From Microcoleus sp. FACHB-1515 (GTDB lineage Bacteria; Cyanobacteriota; Cyanobacteriia; Elainellales; Elainellaceae): DNA of 64,000 nucleotides. Positions 26,941-37,648 of the stretch are shown one piece after another. The translations under genes were made by a program, and so were the position numbers. The notes under the pieces were generated by a model. That model was given only the letters and a program-made list of their open reading frames with translations. It searched no databases and was not told the DNA's origin. The stretch lies in the NCBI RefSeq assembly GCF_014696105.1, contig NZ_JACJPO010000078.1:1-64000 (forward strand). The letters run 5' to 3'. How positions within the stretch are numbered: position 1 is the first letter of the stretch; each line of letters starts with the position of its first letter.

Positions 26941-27109
26941 GGACTAGATGCAGCTTGCGCCCAAAGGCAGCGTATCGCTGCTTCTCAATACTGCCGCAAT
27001 TTGCTTGCTTATTCGGCTTTTGCCATAGATTTTCCTATAGATTGCCGAAAATTTCCTATTTTGCCTCACCACAGTCTTAACGTGAAACGCGAGGTTGACA
27101 TGGAAAGCT
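26941..27109. other. Spacer before decayed regulator
   Basis: No gene. Several short overlapping frames are present without recognisable products, consistent with decaying DNA linking the partition module to the redox island. Confidence 0.35.
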
Positions 27110-27611
27110 GAAAGTGGCTGAGGCTGTACGACTGAGCGATCGCTGATGACCTCAAGGACTTTGTACGGCAAATCGGAATTGAACCGAGCAAAATCAAAGA
27201 GCTAAACAAGCTGAGTGCTGAAGCTCTCAATTTGGATGAGCCAACCGCCCAGTAGGTGCGACTGCAAACAGCCCAAAAGGTTACATGCAGCTTGACCCAG
27301 GACTGATCGAAAAGGCGCTTAGCGCATAGCGCAACTCCGAAGGGATCGCCTTCACCCAAACAGTAGAACCGTCACCCGCTTGTCTCCTGCCGGAACTGAC
27401 AGGATTAACCGCTCGCGAACGCGAAGTTTTGAGCCTGATTGTCGCGGGGCAAGCAATCGAGAGATTGGGGAAAGGCTCTACATCTCAGGACGAACAGCGA
27501 ACCGTGAAAAATCACATCACGCATATTCTCAAGCAGTTGAGTGTGCGCGATCGCACTCAAGCAGCCGTGTTCGCCAACGCTTTCTTACCTTTGCTAGAAC
27601 GGCTTAAATGA
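27110..27611 (+). pseudogene. Decayed LuxR/NarL-type regulator gene
   Basis: One frame reads DDLKDFVRQIGIEPSKIKEL, a stop (TAG at about 27254), QLDPGLIEKALSA, a second stop, then ELTGLTAREREVLSLIVAG. The next part, ASNREIGERLYISGRT, continues in another frame, and VKNHITHILKQLSVRDRTQAAVFANAFL returns to the first. One G appears lost at 27446-27449. A 7-base duplication (CGAACAG/CGAACCG, 27491-27504) restores frame. Together these make a complete GerE-type helix-turn-helix broken by two stops and two shifts. The short frames over this stretch are therefore fragments of one dead gene. Confidence 0.8.
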
Positions 27612-27698
27612 CCGCGATTAGCGCAATGCACGAAAGAAAATTGGACAGATCGAGGATCGTTTGCCTCTGATTCTAAAACGATTTATCGTTGGTGCAAA

Positions 27699-28466
27699 TC
27701 AAATCGACTGACCGCCAGAAACTTCAATTCTTTGGGCGTTTACCCATCGATTGTCGTCTGATAGCAAAGCGGCGATCGCACCGCCAATATCATCCGGCTC
27801 ACCCACGCGACCTAAAGCCGTTTGTGACGCAATAAACTTGTTAACTTCTGGATTGTCTCGCACCACGCCACCCCCAAAATCAGTGGCGATCGCCCCTGGA
27901 GCAATCACGTTCGCTGTGATTTGCCGCTGTCCCAACTCTTTCGCCAGGTATCGAGTCAAAACCTCGATCGCGCCCTTCATGCTGGCATACGCTGAGTAGC
28001 CCGGTAGCGTAAATCGCGCCAGACCCGACGAGAGATTTACAATCCGTCCGCCGTCTTTGATCAAGGGCAGGAGCTTCTGGGTGAGGAAGAAAACGCCCTT
28101 GAATTGAATATTCATCAACTGATCAAAGTCTTCCTCAGTCGTTTCGGCAAACGGCTTATTAATCCCAATGCCCGCATTATTGATGAGAAAATCAAATTGC
28201 TCAGTCTGCCAGGTCGTTTGGAGTGACTGCTTGAGTTGTTCAACAAAGCGATCGAAGCTTTTAATATCTGACACATCGAGTGGCAGTGTAACGGCTTGAC
28301 TGCCCATTTCGGTAATCGCAGCAACAACGCTGTTTGCTTCCGCCTCATTGCTGCGATAGGTCACGATCACACCGACCCCTTTTTTGGCTAACGCCAGAGC
28401 AGTATTTTTGCCCAGTCCTCGGCTCGATCCGGTCACTAGCGCAATCTTTGCGTTGTCTTGTGTCAT
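27699..28466 (-). CDS. SDR-family NAD(P) oxidoreductase
   Basis: 255 residues, classical short-chain dehydrogenase. The nucleotide site is TGSSRGLG (13-20), NNAG follows, catalytic Ser is in NLSSG, and the YSAYASMKGA box gives Tyr and Lys. The end DDNRWVNAQRIEVSGGQSI is typical of FabG-like SDRs. An NADP preference is likely from TYRSNEAEA after beta-2. It is the last gene of the seven-gene minus-strand redox operon, 44 bases after the aldo/keto reductase. The substrate is unknown. Confidence 0.9.
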   Translation of the reverse strand: MTQDNAKIALVTGSSRGLGKNTALALAKKGVGVIVTYRSNEAEANSVVAAITEMGSQAVTLPLDVSDIKSFDRFVEQLKQSLQTTWQTEQFDFLINNAGIGINKPFAETTEEDFDQLMNIQFKGVFFLTQKLLPLIKDGGRIVNLSSGLARFTLPGYSAYASMKGAIEVLTRYLAKELGQRQITANVIAPGAIATDFGGGVVRDNPEVNKFIASQTALGRVGEPDDIGGAIAALLSDDNRWVNAQRIEVSGGQSI

Positions 28467-28510
28467 TGCTTTATCCTTTCAGCTTTGTGTTTCAGAACGA
28501 TAGGTGTCGT

Positions 28511-29527
<1,017 letters not shown>

Positions 29528-29537
29528 TTAGATCGGC

Positions 29538-30446
<909 letters not shown>

Positions 30447-30455
30447 TCATCGTTG

Positions 30456-31100
30456 TTAGTCGTTTTCGCTGCGATCGCGGCTCATTTCAGGGTCATCAAT
30501 GCCGGATTGAGCGGTCTTATGACCCCAGCGAGGCCACAGATAAAAGAGGTTGAGGACGATGAAGAGCAGCACTGCCAGCCAGGGAAAGACCAGCGCGATT
30601 AGAGTGGCGATCGCGTAAGTAATTGGCCCAATCAGAAACTGCCGATCGAGTTTCTGTATCTTGGTTGCCGTGATGTGGGGACTGAGCAATTGACCGTCAC
30701 GCGCCGCATACCGCCACATGACATTGACGAAGATACCGAGGACAGTCAAGATGCCACCGTAGAACGCAGCGGCGATCGACTCGTCCACGCCCCGGTGAAA
30801 CGCTTCAGCGAGGACAGCAGTGGGGAACGGCAGAAATGCAATCAGCATCAGGTTGAGGATGTTCAGCAGCAGCAGCGTTCCATCCACGCGGACGATGTGG
30901 TGGAACATGGCGTGATGGTTGATCCAGATTGCGCCGATCACCAGGAAGCTCACCACGTAGGCAAGGTAGGACGGCCAGAGCTGGAGAAGTTCCGCCCCAA
31001 GCACTGTGTCGGGTGGCGGCACTTTGATTTCGAGGACTAGCAGAGTGATGGCGATCGCAAAGACACCATCACTGAACGCTTCTAAGCGGGCGGTATTCAC
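30456..31100 (-). CDS. TMEM175-family (DUF1211) potassium channel
   Basis: 214 residues with about six hydrophobic helices. The N-terminus MNTARLEAFSDGVFAIAITLLVLEIKVP carries the FSDG motif diagnostic of TMEM175/DUF1211. WINHHAMFHHIVRVDG follows helix 2. Bacterial members are homotetrameric K+ leak channels. It is unusual in an oxidoreductase operon. Potassium flux as a response to electrophiles (compare Kef) would be an attractive link but is only inference. Confidence 0.9.
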   Translation of the reverse strand: MNTARLEAFSDGVFAIAITLLVLEIKVPPPDTVLGAELLQLWPSYLAYVVSFLVIGAIWINHHAMFHHIVRVDGTLLLLNILNLMLIAFLPFPTAVLAEAFHRGVDESIAAAFYGGILTVLGIFVNVMWRYAARDGQLLSPHITATKIQKLDRQFLIGPITYAIATLIALVFPWLAVLLFIVLNLFYLWPRWGHKTAQSGIDDPEMSRDRSEND

Positions 31101-31138
31101 ACTTCCTCTCCTACGAATCGTTCTTCGAGTCCTCCCAG

Positions 31139-32188
31139 TTATGCAGATTTGAGAGAGGCCATATCGATCGAAAAGCGGTACTTCACATCAGATTTGAGGA
31201 GGCGATCGTAGGCTTCGTTCACCTGCTGAATCGGAATGACTTCGACATCAGCGGTGATGTTGTGTTCGCCGCAAAAGTCAAGCATCTCCTGCGTTTCCGC
31301 AATGCCGCCAATGTTTGAGCCAGAGAGCGATCGACGCCCTATGATCAAGCTAAATGCCGCGACCTCCAGCGGCTTCGGGGGTGCGCCGACCAGGGTAAGA
31401 TTCCCGTCACGAGCCAGTAGATTGAGATAGGCGTTGATGTCGTGATCGGCAGCAACCGTATCGAGAATGAAGTCGAAACTACCCATGTGCTGCTGCATCT
31501 CATCGGGATTGCGGGAAACCACGACTTCGTGAGCACCAATGCGGAGTGCGTCTTCCTTCTTGCCCTCAGACGTAGTGAAGACAACCACGTGCGCTCCCAT
31601 TGCATGAGCTAACTTCACGCCCATGTGCCCTAAACCGCCAAGACCAACTACGCCGACCTTCTTACCTTCGATGGCTCCCCAGTGACGCAGCGGCGAATAC
31701 GTGGTGATGCCTGCACACAACAGCGGTGCAACGCCAGCCAGATCGAGATTCGGGGGAACGCGCAGCACAAAGCGCTGATCGACAACGACGCTATCCGAGT
31801 AGCCGCCATAGGTGACGCCGCCCAAGTGCTTATCTGGGGAGTTGTAGGTGAGGGTCATGTTCGGGCAGAACTGCTCAAACCCTTCTTTGCACTGGCGACA
31901 GGTTCCATCCGAATCGACCATGCAGCCCACTCCGACTTGATCGCCGAACTTGAACTTCGTCACTGCTGAACCGACTTGTGTGACGCGACCGACGATTTCA
32001 TGACCGGGCACGATCGGGTAAACCGCGCCGCCCCACTCGTCTCGCACCATATGCAGGTCAGAATGACAGATGCCGCAGAAGAGGATTTCGATTTGAACAT
32101 CGGTTTCGGTTAAATCGCGCCGCTCGATCGAGTCAGCCGCGAGTGGTGCGGTCGCACTGGCAGCAGAGTAAGCTTTGGCGTTGTACAT
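31139..32188 (-). CDS. Zinc NAD(P)-dependent alcohol dehydrogenase (YahK-like)
   Basis: 349 residues, medium-chain dehydrogenase. Catalytic zinc ligands are in CGICHSDLH and GHEIVGRV. The structural zinc site is CMVDSDGTCRQCKEGFEQFC. The cofactor site is GLGGLGHMGVKLAHAMGA. It is closest to the cinnamyl-alcohol/YahK type, which reduce diverse aldehydes with NADPH. It lies 28 bases from the SDR gene upstream and 38 from the channel gene downstream, in one operon. Confidence 0.93.
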   Translation of the reverse strand: MYNAKAYSAASATAPLAADSIERRDLTETDVQIEILFCGICHSDLHMVRDEWGGAVYPIVPGHEIVGRVTQVGSAVTKFKFGDQVGVGCMVDSDGTCRQCKEGFEQFCPNMTLTYNSPDKHLGGVTYGGYSDSVVVDQRFVLRVPPNLDLAGVAPLLCAGITTYSPLRHWGAIEGKKVGVVGLGGLGHMGVKLAHAMGAHVVVFTTSEGKKEDALRIGAHEVVVSRNPDEMQQHMGSFDFILDTVAADHDINAYLNLLARDGNLTLVGAPPKPLEVAAFSLIIGRRSLSGSNIGGIAETQEMLDFCGEHNITADVEVIPIQQVNEAYDRLLKSDVKYRFSIDMASLKSA

Positions 32189-32216
32189 GGATTGATGCTC
32201 CTAAATGATGAGTGTG

Positions 32217-33053
32217 CTAGAAATTTCCGTCTGTAGACTTGGAAAGCGCCTCGTGGTCTTTGATCTCTTGCAGGCGGGACTCTAGAGCTGGCTTGATCGA
32301 TGCGACAGCATCACTGCCCGCATAGAACTGCTTTGGCGGGTTCGGCAGGGCTGCAATTTTGACGAGAGCCTCGCCCAGCTTCGCTGGGTCGCCCTGCTGC
32401 GTGCCGTTGTAGACTGACCACGTCTCTTGGGCGTTGGCTTCGTCGGCATAATCTTCGATCGCCTGGCTAGACCATTTGGCGTTCTGCGCGTCCAGCAGTT
32501 CGGTGCGGAAGAAGCCCGGTTCAACCAGCGTGATCTTGATACCGAAGCGCTCAACCTCTGGTGCGACTGACAGCGAAAGTCCCTCGATCGCGAACTTCGA
32601 TGCGGCGTAGGCGGCGCAGTGCTTGAACCCGATCACGCCCGCCATCGAGCTGAGGTTGATGATGTGACCCGATCGCTGCTGACGCATGATCGGCAGCACG
32701 GCGCGCATCACGTACACCACGCCGTAGAAGTTTGTAGACATTTGGCTGTCGATGTCGGCCATAGTCATCTCTTCAAAATTACCCAGCAGGCTGTAGCCCG
32801 CATTGTTCACCAACACGTCAATGCGATCGAACTGTTTCACTGCCGCTTCGATCGCCGTTTTCGCCTGTCTCTCGTCGGCAACGTCCAACTGGACAAAGGC
32901 AAGATTCTCGCTAGCAACATCGCTTAAGGCACTTCGCACTTTGTCGAGGTTTCTTCCAGTTGCAACAACACGATCACCCGCTTTCAATGCTGCCTTGGCG
33001 ATTCCGGTGCCGATCCCGCTGCCAGCGCCTGTAATGAACCAAACTTTATTCAT
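32217..33053 (-). CDS. SDR-family oxidoreductase
   Basis: 278 residues, classical SDR with TGAGSGIGTGIA, the TGRNLDKVR segment suggesting NADP, NNAGYSLLG, NLSSMAG and YAASKFAIEGLS. The C-terminal half (FFRTELLDAQNAKW) matches the group often annotated as oxidoreductase of the DltE/YbbO type. It is the second gene of the minus-strand redox operon. Confidence 0.9.
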   Translation of the reverse strand: MNKVWFITGAGSGIGTGIAKAALKAGDRVVATGRNLDKVRSALSDVASENLAFVQLDVADERQAKTAIEAAVKQFDRIDVLVNNAGYSLLGNFEEMTMADIDSQMSTNFYGVVYVMRAVLPIMRQQRSGHIINLSSMAGVIGFKHCAAYAASKFAIEGLSLSVAPEVERFGIKITLVEPGFFRTELLDAQNAKWSSQAIEDYADEANAQETWSVYNGTQQGDPAKLGEALVKIAALPNPPKQFYAGSDAVASIKPALESRLQEIKDHEALSKSTDGNF

Positions 33054-33107
33054 AGTTGCATTCCTTACCTTTGGTTTTTATGCTGATTTTCATCTTGTCT
33101 GCTTGAG

Positions 33108-33515
33108 TCAATACTCAGATCGGCCTTCGTACTGCTCGTCGCTGACCTGTTCCAGCCAATCTACGGGTTTGCCGTCGATCGCTTCTTGAATGGCAATGTG
33201 CGTCATGGCTGTCGTCGGTGTGGCTCCGTGCCAATGCTTTTCACCGGGCGCAAACTGAATCACGTCTCCCGGTCGAATTGGCTCGATCGATCCACCCCAA
33301 CGCTGTACCAGGCCACAGCCCGCCGTCACGATCAGAGTCTGTCCCAACGGGTGAGTGTGCCATGCGGTTCTCGCCCCTGGCTCAAACGTGACCAGAGCGC
33401 CAGAGCTGCGGGCTGGATCATGCGCCTGGAATAACGGGTCAATGCGAACCGTGCCCGTGAAATAGTCGATCGATCCTTTGGTAGAAGGCTGGGAGCCACT
33501 TCGTTTGATGTCCAT
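33108..33515 (-). CDS. Small cupin-domain protein
   Basis: 135 residues with a single cupin barrel: [20 protein letters not shown] (motif 1, metal His pair and Gln) and [17 protein letters not shown] (motif 2). It is similar to carboxymuconolactone-associated and YhhW-type cupins that accompany SDR/AKR genes. It is the first gene of the redox operon, facing the divergent AraC gene, so its promoter lies in 33516-33815. Confidence 0.87.
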   Translation of the reverse strand: MDIKRSGSQPSTKGSIDYFTGTVRIDPLFQAHDPARSSGALVTFEPGARTAWHTHPLGQTLIVTAGCGLVQRWGGSIEPIRPGDVIQFAPGEKHWHGATPTTAMTHIAIQEAIDGKPVDWLEQVSDEQYEGRSEY

Positions 33516-33815
33516 TTTCTTGACTCATACCAGTGAGGTTTGATCATCCCGTTGTAGAAGCTGGGCAGCGATCGCTTGCTCTATCGATCGGGACAGGAAT
33601 TTTTCAGGAACTAGGGTTAGCCTTGATGTCATTGTGGGTTGTCAGTCGGCAAGACGCTCGCTGAATTAACCGGACTTTACTTCTTGTATAAAAGTCTAGA
33701 AAGTTTGCAAAAAATTGGTATCGTTCCTCACTGCTTTAGTTTCATGTTAGAGACTTTTACGGGCAAGTCATAGAACGATCGTCTAGGATCGTTGTACAAT
33801 CCTGCAAACTTATCG
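33516..33815. other. Divergent promoter region of redox operon and araC-type gene
   Basis: About 300 bases between the cupin gene (minus) and the AraC regulator (plus). AT-rich DNA (33660-33740) would suit promoters and regulator sites. No perfect repeat is seen. Confidence 0.45.
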
Positions 33816-34793
33816 ATGAATGCTGCAAAACCCAGTGAAATGTTCGATCGAGATTTCACCCACGACCCGCAGGCCAAGCGCGAGGCAGACAGAGCGCAAG
33901 CCAACCGAGACGAACTGATCGAATGCATTGCCCAGGCGATCGGTCAAGATGGCACAATCGAGCCGCTCAAAGGGCTGCACTTTAACCGCTTCTCCTCGCC
34001 TTCGGAATGCCTGCATAGTGTCTCTATCCCTGCTTTTTGTGTGATTGCTCAGGGCAGCAAAGAAGTTCTTCTAGGGGGCGATCGCTACCAGTACGACCCG
34101 ATGCACTATCTGCTGGCAACGGTTGAACTGCCGATCGCCAGCCAAATCCTGGAAGCGTCCCCGGCGCAACCGTTCCTCAGCCTGCGCTTCGATCTCGACC
34201 CTACTCTGGTTGGCTCAGTCATGGTGGAGGCGGGGCATTTTTCGTCTCGCAGTCGCGCCACTGTAAAAGCGATCGATGTGAGTCCGCTGGATGCCAATCT
34301 GCTGGATGCTGTGGTGCGGCTCGTCCGGCTGCTCGATTCTCCTGCTGAAGCTCATGTGCTCGCACCGCTGATTAAGCGGGAAATCATTTACCGACTGCTG
34401 ATCGGAGCGCAAGGAGATCGACTGCGTCAGATTGCCGTTCTGGGTGGCTACACTCACCATATTGCGAGAGCGATCGATCGACTTCGCAAAGAGTTCAATC
34501 AGCCGCTTCGCATTGAAACGATCGCACGTGAGCTTGGCATGAGCGTCTCAGGCTTCCACCATCACTTCAAGTCGGTCACGGCCATGAGTCCCTTACAGTT
34601 CCAGAAGCAACTGCGGCTCCAAGAAGCGCGTCGGCTGATGCTGGGGGAAAACCTGGACGCAACCACTGCGGCTTACCGTGTCGGTTATGACGACGCCTCG
34701 CACTTCAACCGAGAATACAAGCGGCTGTTTGGTGCGCCACCGATTCGCGATGTGGAGCGACTGCGAGAAGCGGCTGTTGAACAGGGAACGTGA
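33816..34793 (+). CDS. AraC-family regulator with AraC_N domain (YqhC-like)
   Basis: About 325 residues from ATG 33816; an earlier non-ATG start adds 8. The N-terminal AraC_N effector domain (about 55-190; SVSIPAFCVIAQGSKEVLLGG) precedes two helix-turn-helix motifs (RIETIARELGMSVSGFHHHFKSV and DATTAAYRVGYDDASHFNREYKRLFG). Proteins with this N-terminal domain, such as YqhC, often activate adjacent aldehyde reductase genes in response to aldehydes. It is divergent from the seven-gene redox operon and is its likely activator. Confidence 0.92.
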   Translation: MNAAKPSEMFDRDFTHDPQAKREADRAQANRDELIECIAQAIGQDGTIEPLKGLHFNRFSSPSECLHSVSIPAFCVIAQGSKEVLLGGDRYQYDPMHYLLATVELPIASQILEASPAQPFLSLRFDLDPTLVGSVMVEAGHFSSRSRATVKAIDVSPLDANLLDAVVRLVRLLDSPAEAHVLAPLIKREIIYRLLIGAQGDRLRQIAVLGGYTHHIARAIDRLRKEFNQPLRIETIARELGMSVSGFHHHFKSVTAMSPLQFQKQLRLQEARRLMLGENLDATTAAYRVGYDDASHFNREYKRLFGAPPIRDVERLREAAVEQGT

Positions 34794-34800
34794 GGAATAT

Positions 34801-34902
34801 ATGACTGCGAATACGACTCAATCATTTATGGCAATTCTGACTTTTCAAACGTCCTTTCAAGCAGCTTCCTCAAATGATGACAGCAAATTCATTCAACACT
34901 AG
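34801..34902 (+). CDS. Possible 33-codon leader ORF
   Basis: ATG at 34801 follows GAGGAATAT, a good ribosome site, and reads MTANTTQSFMAILTF to a stop overlapping the next gene start. Its first codons resemble those of the following AraC gene (MTANSFNT). It could be a coupling leader or a local duplication. Confidence 0.3.
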   Translation: MTANTTQSFMAILTFQTSFQAASSNDDSKFIQH

Positions 34903-35725
34903 AGTTTGGCGATCGCAGCATCTGCAATCGATCGAGCTGGTACATGGTGTTTCTAAAGACTATTCACTGCCCCGACATTTTCACGAAGAACTAGAGCTTG
35001 GCATTCGGCAGGGTGACGGCTGGCAGTTTAACTACCGGGGCGAAACGCATAGTGTTCCATCGGACATCTTGGTGGTGACGCAACCTGGAGAAGCACATGA
35101 CGCTAATTCTTCAAGCACTCAAGACTGCACATTTCGAGGCTTACGAATTGGTGCAGATTTACTGCAACAGGTCGCGATCGAAGTGGCAGGACACCAAATT
35201 GATCTTCCATTTTTTCCGCTGCCGCTAGTCCACAACTCTGCCTTGAATACACAAATTATTCAAGTTCATCAAGCCTTAGAGCAACCCATTTCTCAGCTTG
35301 AACAACAAGCATTAATGCTGGATTTTTTAGCACAATTAATTCTGCGCTGTGCAGAGAATCCACCTGGCTTGATCAAGCTAGGAGAAGAACGTCAGCCTGT
35401 CGATCGCGTTCGAGCCTATTTAGAAGATCATTACGATCAAGAGATCTCATTGAAGCAGTTAGCACGGGTCGCAAACTTGAGTTCCTTTCATCTCAATCGA
35501 TCGTTTCGCAAAATATTTGGAATGCCGCCGCACGCCTATCAGATTCAAGTCCGAATTTTGCGGGCAAAGCGGCTGCTCAGAAGGCAGTGGTCGATCGAGC
35601 AAGTCGCGATTGAAACTGGGTTTGCGAGTCAAAGCCACTTCGGTTCACACTTCAAGCGATTAGTCCGTGTGACTCCGAGGCAATACATTCAAGACAGCAA
35701 GAACATGATAAATTCTCATCCTTAA
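34874..35725 (+). CDS. AraC-family regulator with cupin-type N-domain
   Basis: 283 residues. The N-terminal AraC-binding cupin (LPRHFHEELELGIRQGDGWQFNYRG; VTQPGEAHDA) is followed by a double helix-turn-helix (ISLKQLARVANLSSFHLNRSFRKIFG and WSIEQVAIETGFASQSHFGSHFKRLVRVTPRQY). The ligand is unknown. It is in tandem with the first AraC gene and upstream of the NmrA-like reductase and cupin on the same strand, which it may control. Codons and base composition look more AT-rich than the first regulator. Confidence 0.92.
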   Translation: MMTANSFNTRVWRSQHLQSIELVHGVSKDYSLPRHFHEELELGIRQGDGWQFNYRGETHSVPSDILVVTQPGEAHDANSSSTQDCTFRGLRIGADLLQQVAIEVAGHQIDLPFFPLPLVHNSALNTQIIQVHQALEQPISQLEQQALMLDFLAQLILRCAENPPGLIKLGEERQPVDRVRAYLEDHYDQEISLKQLARVANLSSFHLNRSFRKIFGMPPHAYQIQVRILRAKRLLRRQWSIEQVAIETGFASQSHFGSHFKRLVRVTPRQYIQDSKNMINSHP

Positions 35726-35858
35726 ATTGATTAAGCTCTAGATAGGCGAAGATGATTGATCTTTTGGTGGCGACATTTACTGTTGCATCCCCTTAAAAAA
35801 GCAGATTTCTCAAGCCACAATCGTTCATCCAATACAAAGCTTAAATAAGCAGAACATT

Positions 35859-36749
35859 ATGAAACCAACAGTTTTAGTCGCAGGCGGAACAGGTAATCTT
35901 GGCGAACGCATCATCAAAGCACTAATCGCAAGAGGGGCAGAAGTTCGGGCGATCGTCCGTAAAGGTAGCAAACCGGAAAAAGTCGAATACCTGACGGAAC
36001 TCGGCGCGAAGGTCATTACAGTTGATCTGTCGAATGCCGAGGAGCTTAAACAAGCTTGTCAAGGTGCATCATGCGTGGTTTCAGCTTTGGCAGGACTACA
36101 CGATGTCATCGTTGATTCGCAAACCAAACTGCTTGATGCCGCGATCGCAGCCAATGTCCCACGCTTTATTCCCTCAGACTATTCTTCTGACTTTACCAAA
36201 CTGCCTGAAGGTGAAAACAGAAACTTCGATTTGAGAAAAGAATTCCATCAATATCTGGATCAATCGCCGATCGCTGCCACTTCGATCTTAAATGGAGCTT
36301 TTGCCGATATTTTGAGCTACGGTACGCCGCTTTATAGTGTGAAAAATTATAGCGTTGGTTATTGGGGAGACAAATCTGACTGGAAGATAGACTTTACGAC
36401 GATGGACAACACAGCCGATTACACTGCCGCTGCTGCGATCGATCCCTCAATTCCAAAGATTCTGCGGATTGCCAGCTTCCAAATTAGTCCGAACGAATTA
36501 GTTTCTGTTGGCAAAGACGTTAAACAGCAAGAATTCAAACTCGTCCCGATGGGAAGTCTAGAAGATTTTTCCGCTTCAACTAAAGAGGAGCGGGCGGCTA
36601 ACCCTGAAGGAGAAAAAGAATTGTATCCAAGCTGGCAAGGCAAACAGTATTTACACAGCATGTTCAGCGTTCAAAATACACCGCTTGATAACAATCGGTA
36701 TCCTGATGTGCAGTGGACGAGCGCGATCGAGGTGATTTCCAAAATTTAG
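35859..36749 (+). CDS. NmrA/isoflavone-reductase-like NAD(P)-binding protein
   Basis: 296 residues with Rossmann start VLVAGGTGNLGERIIKAL and AIVRKGSKPEK, an NADP-type second strand. The catalytic-type Lys and substrate region resemble atypical SDRs of the NmrA/phenylcoumaran reductase group (FIPSDYSSDFTKLP). It may be a reductase or a redox sensor. It is separated by 133 bases from the AraC gene, so a separate promoter is likely. Confidence 0.88.
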   Translation: MKPTVLVAGGTGNLGERIIKALIARGAEVRAIVRKGSKPEKVEYLTELGAKVITVDLSNAEELKQACQGASCVVSALAGLHDVIVDSQTKLLDAAIAANVPRFIPSDYSSDFTKLPEGENRNFDLRKEFHQYLDQSPIAATSILNGAFADILSYGTPLYSVKNYSVGYWGDKSDWKIDFTTMDNTADYTAAAAIDPSIPKILRIASFQISPNELVSVGKDVKQQEFKLVPMGSLEDFSASTKEERAANPEGEKELYPSWQGKQYLHSMFSVQNTPLDNNRYPDVQWTSAIEVISKI

Positions 36750-37058
36750 TTGCAACTCAACTGATGATTGAATTGCGATCGCACTAGAGCTGAGCTATTG
36801 GTCTTAGCTCAGTCCGCATTGCCTATTCGATTTATCTCACAGACAACTCGACAACCAAGACTAATGTAGCTGCTGTCAGAGAAATAGAGGTGGCGATTTG
36901 CAGAACGGCAATCTCGTAAAGGTCGCAAGCGATCGCGGCAAAGACCAAAATTTCTAAAGAAAATAAGGTTCACACCAAACTCATCAAAAAGGCGAACTCG
37001 ATCGAGAAAATCAATCGGCGATCGCGCTGTCATTGTCAGCTTAAGTAAAAGAGTCAAA
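36750..37058. other. Intergenic region, no gene seen
   Basis: About 310 bases between the NmrA-like gene and the cupin gene. Only HIP1 sites and short meaningless frames on both strands. The cupin promoter is presumably here. Confidence 0.4.
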
Positions 37059-37571
37059 ATGAGCGTACAAAACAAACCACAAGCTTTTGAAGTCAACAAT
37101 ACTGAAGCTCGCATATATTGGGGCATGGGCATTCTTTGGATCATGCTGGCAACTGCCGAAGATACCAGTGGAGCGTATTCCTGTATCGAAGAATTGATCC
37201 CACAAGGGCCAGCAGCACCGCCTCACATTCATGAGGCCGCAGATGAAACTTTTTATATTCTGGAAGGCGAAGCAACCTTCTTTGTGGAAGATCAGCCAAT
37301 TAAGGCAACTGCCGGATCGTTTGTGTCGATTCCACGAGGCACGAAACATGCTTTTCAAATCGATTCTGAAACGGTACGACTCCTCAATACCTATGTGCCC
37401 GCAGGGTTTGAGCAGATGATTATGGCAACGACTGTGCCCGCAGAGGCACGTACACTGCCTTCCGCTTCGATGTCTTTGCCTGAGCGAGAACAGTCCGATC
37501 GCACAATGGAGCAAATCCTTCAGAAGTATCCTGCGGCTAAAACCAACTTTCTAAGAGGGTATGAAGGTTAA
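37059..37571 (+). CDS. Cupin-domain protein
   Basis: 170 residues. Cupin motif 1 is PPHIHEAADETFYILEGEATF and motif 2 is GSFVSIPRGTKHAFQ; a C-terminal helix tail ends in KTNFLRGYEG. It resembles quercetin 2,3-dioxygenase-like small cupins; whether it is an enzyme or binding protein is unknown. It follows the NmrA-like gene on the same strand in the redox island. Confidence 0.87.
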   Translation: MSVQNKPQAFEVNNTEARIYWGMGILWIMLATAEDTSGAYSCIEELIPQGPAAPPHIHEAADETFYILEGEATFFVEDQPIKATAGSFVSIPRGTKHAFQIDSETVRLLNTYVPAGFEQMIMATTVPAEARTLPSASMSLPEREQSDRTMEQILQKYPAAKTNFLRGYEG

Positions 37572-37648
37572 ATGACCCAGCAGGTTATCGTCTCTATTCC
37601 ACCAAGTCGATCGCTCAGATTTTGACAATCCCTAGGGCGAGGCAAACG

